NCBI GenBank assembly: GCA_963696545.1
Contig: CAVOKQ010000008.1
Location: 1-64,000, forward strand
Direction of reading: 5' to 3'
Source: RPQJ01 sp963696545
GTDB taxonomy: Bacteria > Pseudomonadota > Gammaproteobacteria > Steroidobacterales > Steroidobacteraceae
DNA length: 64,000 nt
Below, piece by piece: positions 58,370-64,000 of the stretch (its first letter is position 1; each line of letters starts with the position of its first letter). The position numbers and the translations under genes were made by a program. A model generated the notes under the pieces. That model saw only the letters and a list, made by a program, of their open reading frames with translations. It had not been told where the DNA came from and did no database searches.

Positions 58370-59350
58370 ATGCAGGCCAATGAGATCACCCGCCGAACTG
58401 TGCTGGCGCAGGCGGGAGCGCTATTGTCCGGACTTGCAATCGCCGGCAGCGTCCGCTCCGCAGGCGCGACCAGCCCGACCAAGAGTGGCATTGCAGCCGC
58501 ACCAGACGCCGCCGCCGGACACATCAGGGTCGGCGGAGACCTCACCGTGAACCGCCTCGGCTTCGGTGCGATGCGCGTGACGGGTGCGGGTATCTGGGGC
58601 GATCCACCCGATGTCGAAGAGGCGAAACGCGTGCTGCGTCGTGCGGTCGAGCTCGGCGTCGACTTCATCGACACCGCCGACGCCTATGGCCCCGACACCA
58701 GCGAACGCCTGATCGCCGAGGCCCTGTACCCGTACCGGAAGGGACTCGTGATCGCGACCAAGGGCGGCCTCGTGCGGCCAGCCCCCGACAAGTGGGATCG
58801 CGACGGGCGTCCCGCGCACCTGCGCGAGGCCTGCGAAGCCAGCCTGAAGCGGTTGCGGCTCGAACGCATCGACCTGTACCAGTTCCACGCGATCGATCCG
58901 AACGTGCCGCTCGAGGACTCGCTCGGCGAGATCGCGAAGCTGCAGCAGGAAGGCAAGATCCGTCACGTCGGCGTGTCGAACTTCAACGCGGACGAGCTGG
59001 CGCGGGCACGCAAGATCGTGACGGTGGTCTCCGTGCAGAATCGCTACAACGTTGCGGACCGTTCCTCGGATCCCGTGCTCGCCGTGTGCGAGCGCGACGG
59101 ACTGGCGTTCATTCCATGGTCGCCGTTGTCGCAGAACCCACGGGAGTCGAATGCGGGCGCGCGGGTCGCTCTCGAGAAGTGGGCCCAGCAACGGGGCATC
59201 TCGATGCCGCAGGCCGCGATCGCGTGGTTGCTCGCAAGATCACCCGTGATGCTGCCGATACCCGGTACGTCGAAGGTGAAGCATCTTGAGGAGAACGTCG
59301 CCGCTGCGGCGCTGAAGATCACGCCGGAGGAGATGCGCGCGATCGGTTGA
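58370..59350 (+). CDS. Tat-exported aldo/keto reductase
   Basis: 326 residues. The N-terminus has a twin-arginine motif ITRRTVL followed by a hydrophobic stretch (AGALLSGLAIAGS). This implies Tat export of a folded, NADP(H)-loaded enzyme, which is unusual for AKRs but known. Catalytic features are DFIDTADAYGPDTSERL (Asp, Tyr), the Lys in IATKGG, His in YQFHAID and the WLLARSPVMLPIPGTSKV nucleotide region. The substrate is unknown. It differs from the AKR in the glycogen operon. The promoter region carries only weak motifs. Confidence 0.9.
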   Translation: MQANEITRRTVLAQAGALLSGLAIAGSVRSAGATSPTKSGIAAAPDAAAGHIRVGGDLTVNRLGFGAMRVTGAGIWGDPPDVEEAKRVLRRAVELGVDFIDTADAYGPDTSERLIAEALYPYRKGLVIATKGGLVRPAPDKWDRDGRPAHLREACEASLKRLRLERIDLYQFHAIDPNVPLEDSLGEIAKLQQEGKIRHVGVSNFNADELARARKIVTVVSVQNRYNVADRSSDPVLAVCERDGLAFIPWSPLSQNPRESNAGARVALEKWAQQRGISMPQAAIAWLLARSPVMLPIPGTSKVKHLEENVAAAALKITPEEMRAIG

Positions 59351-59385
59351 GGGCTGGTGTCAGCGATCGGCGGCGCGACCGGGGC

Positions 59386-59901
59386 TCACAGGCCGAGCGT
59401 CCGGATCCACAGGCCCGCGACGGTCGTGAGCCCGATGTCGCGGCCTGCGATGCGGCCCTCCGGGTCGAGCACGTAGTAGGTCGGGTAGCCGCGAACGTGA
59501 AAGGCGGCGCCGGTCGCCTGGTCTCCCGCGAGCACGGGCATCGGCAGCGCGTGCCGCGCGGCATAGTCGCGCAGCTCGGCGATCGACGACCAGTCGAGCC
59601 CGACCAGCACCACCTGCACGTCGTTGCCGCGCAAGCGGTGGAACCAGCGCAGCTGTGGGGAACTTGCGGCGCACACGCCGCACCATGGGGCGAAGAAGTA
59701 GACGACCGCGGGTTTGCCGGCGAGGTCCGCGTTGCTCCATCGGCGACCATCGAGGCCGGTCAGGTGAAAAGCTGGTGCGGCCGTGCGTTGGTCCGCGGGC
59801 AACAGGTCCCGGGCCCGCCACGCCTGCACACCTGCCACGATCACGACGAAGACGCTGATCTCGACGGCCAGCCGCTTCAGGCGCGCTCGGTCGAACCGCA
59901 T
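59386..59901 (-). CDS. Membrane-anchored TlpA/ResA-like thioredoxin
   Basis: 171 residues. A single N-terminal membrane helix (LAVEISVFVVIVAGVQAW) anchors a periplasmic thioredoxin fold with active site C74-G-V-C77 in FFAPWCGVC. The cis-Pro segment RGYPTYYVLDPEG is also conserved. It is probably a thiol-disulfide oxidoreductase that keeps cysteines reduced for cytochrome c maturation or protein repair. A CGVC centre is uncommon beside the usual CxPC. It is 8 bp downstream of the ygiQ-like gene stop region on the same strand, so they may be co-transcribed. Confidence 0.9.
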   Translation of the reverse strand: MRFDRARLKRLAVEISVFVVIVAGVQAWRARDLLPADQRTAAPAFHLTGLDGRRWSNADLAGKPAVVYFFAPWCGVCAASSPQLRWFHRLRGNDVQVVLVGLDWSSIAELRDYAARHALPMPVLAGDQATGAAFHVRGYPTYYVLDPEGRIAGRDIGLTTVAGLWIRTLGL

Positions 59902-59909
59902 TCCCGGTC

Positions 59910-62234
59910 TCAGCGGGACTTCTGTGGTCGCGGTCGCGCCGGAACCCGCGGCAGCCCGGTGTGCTGCGTGCGGAACGGCTGCGCAGCCTTGCCCGTCGTT
60001 GCTGGCTTCGCTCCTGCCGTTGCCTTCGGCTTGCGCTTGCCCTCGTGCGCGCGACCGGTGCCGATCGGCTGGTACGTCGGCACGAGATGCTGCTTGCCGT
60101 TACCGATCAGGTCGGCGCGTCCCATCTGCCGCAGCGCTTCACGCAGCAGCGGCCAGTTGTTCGGGTCGTGGTAGCGCAGGAACGCCTTGTGCAGGCGGCG
60201 TTGCCGAATGCCCTTCGGAATGAACACGTTTTCCGAATTCCGCGCGACGCGGTGCAGCGGGTTCTTGCCCGAGTAGTACATCGCGGTCGCGGTCGCCATC
60301 GGCGACGGCAGGAACGCCTGCACCTGGTCGGCGCGGAAGCCATTGCGCTTCAGCCACAGCGCGAGCTCGAGCATGTCCTGGTCGGTCGTGCCCGGGTGCG
60401 CCGCGATGAAGTACGGGATCAGGTACTGCTCCTTGCCCGATTCTTTCGAGTACTTGTCGAAGAGCTCCTTGAAGCGGTCATACGTGCCGACGCCCGGCTT
60501 CATCATCTTCGACAGCGGCCCTTCGGAGATCGCCTCAGGTGCGATCTTGAGGTAGCCGCCGACGTGATGCTGCGCCAGCTCCTTCACGTACTCAGGGGAT
60601 TCGATCGCGAGGTCGTAGCGCACGCCCGACGCGATCAGCACCTTCTTGATGCCGGGAAGCGCCCGCGCGCGACGGTATAGCTTGATCAGCGCGGAGTGGT
60701 CGGTGTTCAGGTTCGGGCAGATGCCCGGATAGACGCACGACGGCTTGCGGCACGCCGCCTCGATCTCGCGCGACTTGCACGCGACACGGTACATGTTCGC
60801 CGTGGGGCCGCCGAGGTCCGAGATCACGCCGGTGAAGCCGGGCACCGTATCGCGGATCGTCTCGATCTCGCGGATCACCGAGTCCTCGGAGCGGTTCTGG
60901 ATGATGCGGCCCTCGTGCTCGGTGATCGAGCAGAACGTGCAGCCGCCGAAGCAGCCGCGCTGGATCGCGATCGAGAAGCGGATCATCTCGTACGCCGGGA
61001 TCTTCGCGTTGCCGTAAGACGGATGCGGCACGCGCTGGTACGGCAGCTCGTAGATCGCGTCCATTTCCTTCGTCGTCAGCGGGATCGGCGGCGGGTTGAG
61101 CCACACATCGATGTCGCCGTGGCGTTGTACGAGGCAGCGCGCGTTACCCGGGTTCGACTCCATGTGCAGGATCCGCGACGCGTGCGCGTACAGCACGGGG
61201 TCGTCCGCGACCGTTTCGTACGACGGCATGCGGATCACGCTGTGCTCGCGGTCGATCGCCTTCGGGAGCCGGCGGTGAAAGCGCAGCACCGACTCGCTCG
61301 GCGTTGCTGCGCCATCGCCCCGGCCTTCCGGGTCTGTCCGGGAGGACGCCGTGAACCCATCCCTGGGGGCTCCGACCGCGGCGTCCATGCCGCGCACGGC
61401 CTCCCGGATCGATCCGGAAGACCGCGCCGCTGCCGTGGCGGACGACGCTTGTGCGGGGGCTGCGCCCCCCTTCGCCGGCTCGGCCGCGTAAGGATCGACC
61501 GGCGGGTTCAGCGCTCCTGGGATGTCGAGCGACGTCGAGTCGATTTCTGTCCAGCCGTCTGGCGTCGTTCTGCGCGCGAACGCGGTGCCGCGCAGGTCGC
61601 GGATCTGGTCGATCGGCGTTCCGGCCGCGAGCCGGTGGGCGATCTCGCAGATCTGCCGTTCCGCGTTGCCATAGACGAGCAGGTCTGCCTTCGCGTCGAG
61701 CAGCACCGAGCGCCGCACCTTCTCGGACCAGTAGTCGAAGTGCGCGATGCGCCTGAGCGATGCCTCGATGCCGCCGATCACGACCGGCACGTCCTTGTAG
61801 GCCTCGCGGACGCGCTGCGAATAGACGATCACGCAACGATCCGGGCGGGCGCCGGCGACCCCGTGCGGCGTGTACGCGTCGTCGCTGCGGATGCGGCGAT
61901 CCGACGTGTAGCGGTTCACCATCGAATCCATGTTGCCGCCGGTCACGCCGAAGAAAAGGTTCGGCTTGCCGAGCTTCATGAAGTCGCGCGGGGAGTGCCA
62001 GTCCGGCTGCGAGATGATGCCGACTCGAAAGCCCTGTGCCTCCAGCAGTCGGCCGACGATCGCCATGCCGAAGCTCGGGTGGTCGACGTAAGCGTCGCCC
62101 GTCACGACGATGACGTCGCAGGAATCCCAGCCGAGCTCGTCCATCTCCGCCCGCGACGTGGGCAGGAACGGCGCCGGGCCGAAGCGGTGGGCCCAGAACT
62201 TGCGGTAGGAGAAGAGGTCGCGGGCAGGCTGCAT
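59910..62234 (-). CDS. YgiQ-family radical SAM protein
   Basis: 774 residues. An N-terminal B12-binding-like half is followed by the radical-SAM cluster motif in RGCFGGCTFCSI. Family cues are ITEHEGRIIQNRS, the KPSCVYPGICPNLN cysteine segment and KIAPEAISEGPLSKMMKPG. The C-terminal tail is basic and disordered. A Ser/Ala-rich insertion at about residues 254-308 (EPAKGGAAPAQASSATAAA) is unusual in length. The biochemical role of YgiQ is unsettled. It starts at ATG 62234. Confidence 0.95.
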   Translation of the reverse strand: MQPARDLFSYRKFWAHRFGPAPFLPTSRAEMDELGWDSCDVIVVTGDAYVDHPSFGMAIVGRLLEAQGFRVGIISQPDWHSPRDFMKLGKPNLFFGVTGGNMDSMVNRYTSDRRIRSDDAYTPHGVAGARPDRCVIVYSQRVREAYKDVPVVIGGIEASLRRIAHFDYWSEKVRRSVLLDAKADLLVYGNAERQICEIAHRLAAGTPIDQIRDLRGTAFARRTTPDGWTEIDSTSLDIPGALNPPVDPYAAEPAKGGAAPAQASSATAAARSSGSIREAVRGMDAAVGAPRDGFTASSRTDPEGRGDGAATPSESVLRFHRRLPKAIDREHSVIRMPSYETVADDPVLYAHASRILHMESNPGNARCLVQRHGDIDVWLNPPPIPLTTKEMDAIYELPYQRVPHPSYGNAKIPAYEMIRFSIAIQRGCFGGCTFCSITEHEGRIIQNRSEDSVIREIETIRDTVPGFTGVISDLGGPTANMYRVACKSREIEAACRKPSCVYPGICPNLNTDHSALIKLYRRARALPGIKKVLIASGVRYDLAIESPEYVKELAQHHVGGYLKIAPEAISEGPLSKMMKPGVGTYDRFKELFDKYSKESGKEQYLIPYFIAAHPGTTDQDMLELALWLKRNGFRADQVQAFLPSPMATATAMYYSGKNPLHRVARNSENVFIPKGIRQRRLHKAFLRYHDPNNWPLLREALRQMGRADLIGNGKQHLVPTYQPIGTGRAHEGKRKPKATAGAKPATTGKAAQPFRTQHTGLPRVPARPRPQKSR

Positions 62235-62411
62235 GGGGCGGCAGTTTAGACCAGCTCCGGGTCAGCCCCCCTCGCCAGTCCGCGGCATTTATCGGCGTAT
62301 GCGCAACGAACCCGTCTCGCGGGTCGCACCTCGGCGGGCCAGCATCGGTTTGACGGCCTTCCGGGTCGGTGACGACAATGAGGTACCAAAATGGTTGCCG
62401 AATGGTGCTAC

Positions 62412-62648
62412 ATGACCAACCTGACGCTGAAGAACGTGCCGGCCGAGCTCCACGCACGCCTCAAGGCCAGCGCCGAGAGCAACCGCCGCAGCCTGAACGG
62501 TGAGATCCTCGCGCGCCTCGAGGCGCAGTTGACGGCGCCGGCTATCGACGTCGAGGCCGAGCTACGCGCGCTCGAGGAATTCGTCGCTGGCCTGCCGCGG
62601 GTCGAACACGGTCACGTCTCGAAATTCAGACGAGCAGGACGCGCGTGA
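62412..62648 (+). CDS. Ribbon-helix-helix antitoxin (FitA/Arc-like)
   Basis: 78 residues. The N-terminal RHH DNA-binding fold (NLTLKNVPAELHARLKASAE then SNRRSLNGEILARLEAQ) is followed by a toxin-binding tail. It neutralises the downstream PIN toxin and usually autoregulates. ATG 62412 is preferred; an upstream in-frame ATG at 62391 would add seven residues but lies in a short repeated stretch (AATGGTTGCC / AATGGTGCTAC) that may be the operator. It overlaps the toxin by 4 bp (GTGA). Confidence 0.88.
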   Translation: MTNLTLKNVPAELHARLKASAESNRRSLNGEILARLEAQLTAPAIDVEAELRALEEFVAGLPRVEHGHVSKFRRAGRA

Positions 62649-63058
62649 TCGTCGTGGACTCGAACGTGATCGCCTACTGCTGGCTGAACGGCGAGCGAAC
62701 GGCGCTCGCGCACCAGATTCGGCGGCGCGAACCGGAGTGGCACGCACCTGTGCTCTGGCGTTCCGAGATGCGCAGCATCCTGGTCGGTTACCGGCGCGAC
62801 GGCAGCCTGACCGCCGCGCAGGCATTCCGGGTGATGGAGGCTGCCGAAGGCGGCATGGCCGGCCGGGAGCACCACCTGCCGAATGACCAGGTGTTCGAAC
62901 TCGCCGGCCAAGCTCGGCTCTCGGCCTACGACAGCGAATTCGTGGCGCTGGCCCACATCATGGGTGTCCGGCTGGTGACCGAGGACCGGGCGATTCTGTC
63001 GGCCTTTCCGGAGTTCTGTGTCACCATGCGCCGCTTTCTGGAAATTCAGCAGAAATGA
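62645..63058 (+). CDS. PIN-domain ribonuclease toxin (VapC/FitB-like)
   Basis: 137 residues. The four acidic residues of the PIN metal site are visible: D5 (VVDSN), E41 (RSEMRSIL), D96 (AYDSEFVALA) and D114 (TEDRAIL). VapC toxins cleave tRNA or rRNA using Mg2+. The start is GTG 62645, overlapping the antitoxin stop, so translation is coupled and antitoxin is made first. Confidence 0.92.
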   Translation: MIVVDSNVIAYCWLNGERTALAHQIRRREPEWHAPVLWRSEMRSILVGYRRDGSLTAAQAFRVMEAAEGGMAGREHHLPNDQVFELAGQARLSAYDSEFVALAHIMGVRLVTEDRAILSAFPEFCVTMRRFLEIQQK

Positions 63059-63067
63059 AATGACACT

Positions 63068-63090
63068 AGACTTTCTAAAGAATATAGTCT
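63068..63090. promoter_or_regulatory. Inverted repeat and AT-rich promoter before the xre-res pair
   Basis: AGACT (63068-63072) and AGTCT (63086-63090) form an inverted repeat around an AT-rich centre with TATAGT near 63084, just before ATG 63095. Its position suits autorepression by the Xre-type antitoxin and a -10 element. The region is markedly AT-rich against its GC-rich surroundings. Confidence 0.5.
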
Positions 63091-63094
63091 TGCC

Positions 63095-63478
63095 ATGGCT
63101 GCGCCGTCGCCCGTCCCGTCCGCAGATCCCGAGTCAACCGCTGTCCTGACCAAGGCGGTCATCCGTGCGGCTGCGCTGCTGGACCTGACCCAACGGCACG
63201 TCGCCGAGACGCTGGGCCTCTCCGGCCCGACGGCGTCGCGCCTCTTCACCGGCAAGTACCGCCTGTCACCGACTCGGTCGAAGGAGTGGGAACTCGCGGT
63301 GCTGTTCGTGCGCCTGTTCCGCTCGCTCGATGCACTCTGGGGTCACGACGCGACCGGCCGCACCTGGCTGCGAACCTACAACACCGCGCTTGGGGCCGAG
63401 CCGCGTGAGCTGATGCGGACCGCGACCGGCCTGGTGCGCGTCGTTGACTACCTGGACCACGCGCGCGGTCGCGTCTGA
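63095..63478 (+). CDS. MbcA/ParS/Xre antitoxin
   Basis: 127 residues. An N-terminal Xre-type HTH (LDLTQRHVAETLGLSGPTASRLFTG) is followed by the C-terminal MbcA/ParS toxin-binding domain (LFRSLDALWGHDATGRTWLRTYNTALGAEPRELMRT). It neutralises RES-domain toxins. The RES gene starts inside its 3' end, so the two are translationally coupled. Confidence 0.92.
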   Translation: MAAPSPVPSADPESTAVLTKAVIRAAALLDLTQRHVAETLGLSGPTASRLFTGKYRLSPTRSKEWELAVLFVRLFRSLDALWGHDATGRTWLRTYNTALGAEPRELMRTATGLVRVVDYLDHARGRV

Positions 63479-64000
63479 GGCGCGTTCGGCCTCGCTCGAC
63501 CTGTGGCGCGGCGTCGAGGCGCAGCACGTTGCCTCGACGATGGCGCTCGTCGACACCGTTGCCGAGCAGGTCGTGCTCGAGCGCCTGGTCGAGGCGTCGA
63601 AGCCGCCGGTGCCCCGTGAGGTCGCGCGCCTGGGCCTGCACTGGTTGCTGTTCACGCCGTTTCGATACGCCCCGCCGCCGGGCGGCTCGCGATTTCGCGG
63701 CCCGAACGATCCCGGCGTCTTCTATGGCGCCGAGCAGCCGCGGACCGCGTGCGCCGAGGTGGGGTACTGGCGCTGGCGTCACCTCATGGACTCGCCCGGA
63801 CTCGCGGCGATGCCGCCGCGACCACAGACAATTTTCAGGACTCCGGTGTCGGGGAGCACGATCGACTTGCGGATCAGGCCGTTCGACCGTGATCGCGCCA
63901 CATGGACGCATCGGTCTGACTATTCGGGCTGCCAGGCCATCGGCCGCACGGCCCGGGAAGCGGGAGTCAAAGTGTTGCGCTACCAATCGGTGCGCGACTC
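63444..64000 (+). CDS. RES-domain toxin, 3' end off the window
   Basis: Partial; at least 185 residues are readable. RES toxins are NAD+-degrading or ADP-ribosylating enzymes. Family residues are visible: LWRGVE near the N-terminus, RYAPP, VFYGAEQPRTACAEVGYWRW with the conserved Tyr and Glu, and DYSGCQAIG with the conserved Ser. A TTG start at 63444 overlapping the antitoxin gene by 35 bp is the best fit, since no ATG or GTG is available before the conserved region. The C-terminus is cut by the right edge. Confidence 0.87.
   Translation, partial: MTTWTTRAVASEARSASLDLWRGVEAQHVASTMALVDTVAEQVVLERLVEASKPPVPREVARLGLHWLLFTPFRYAPPPGGSRFRGPNDPGVFYGAEQPRTACAEVGYWRWRHLMDSPGLAAMPPRPQTIFRTPVSGSTIDLRIRPFDRDRATWTHRSDYSGCQAIGRTAREAGVKVLRYQSVRD

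Overview
This 64 kb window is uniformly GC-rich chromosomal DNA. Gene content suggests a free-living, aerobic, carbohydrate-degrading proteobacterium: Kdp, RimO, Lon/Hsp20, a MbcA/ParS-type antitoxin with a RES toxin, a large TonB-dependent receptor with a 'VIVTG' TonB-box region, and SusA/SusB-like amylolytic enzymes. A gammaproteobacterium near the Xanthomonadales/Steroidobacterales is my best guess. That placement is inference from protein style; there is no rRNA gene to test it.

Layout. (1) 1-7066, minus strand: the Kdp high-affinity potassium operon, read as small ORF - kdpF - kdpA - kdpB - kdpC - kdpD (cut by the left edge). kdpA and kdpD each carry an apparent frameshift. (2) 7067-10465: a gene-poor accessory stretch with higBA, a 3' tRNA-Gly fragment that looks like an integration scar, a rhodanese protein, and an orphan DszB-like desulfinase candidate. 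Two copies of a 33-bp degenerate repeat flank it. (3) 10466-29524: housekeeping and envelope genes. These are an L,D-transpeptidase, rimO, a zinc-ribbon protein, an ORF6N protein, a PQQ-repeat protein, pirin, a GST, MATE and DedA proteins, an MscS-type channel with a solitary CbiM-like protein, an amidohydrolase, hsp20-lon, a methyltransferase, a di-haem peroxidase and a lipoprotein. (4) 29567-39637: glycogen/maltodextrin metabolism, glgP-glgB-aldo/keto reductase-glgX-malQ. glgX is frameshifted. (5) 39696-57522: an alpha-glucan uptake locus. It holds a TonB-dependent receptor, two sugar MFS porters, a GH127-like protein, an esterase, a GH13 amylase, a GH97 alpha-glucosidase, a XylFGH-like ABC transporter and a LacI-family regulator. 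(6) 57597-64000: a glycine-zipper protein, a Tat-type aldo/keto reductase, a TlpA-like thioredoxin, YgiQ, an RHH/PIN toxin-antitoxin pair and the start of a Xre/RES pair.

How regions 4 and 5 fit together: outer-membrane import by the TonB receptor, periplasmic hydrolysis by the GH13 and GH97 enzymes, inner-membrane import by the MFS porters and the ABC system, and cytoplasmic handling by MalQ, GlgP, GlgX and GlgB. Near-identical 14-bp operator-like sites (TGNATACGTTTGCA) lie upstream of the receptor gene and between the divergent GH13 and GH97 genes. The LacI protein encoded at 56485-57522 is the obvious candidate to bind both.

The three frameshifts (kdpD, kdpA, glgX) each leave intact family sequence on both sides. 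They may be sequencing indels rather than real mutations, and this should be settled before any physiological claim.
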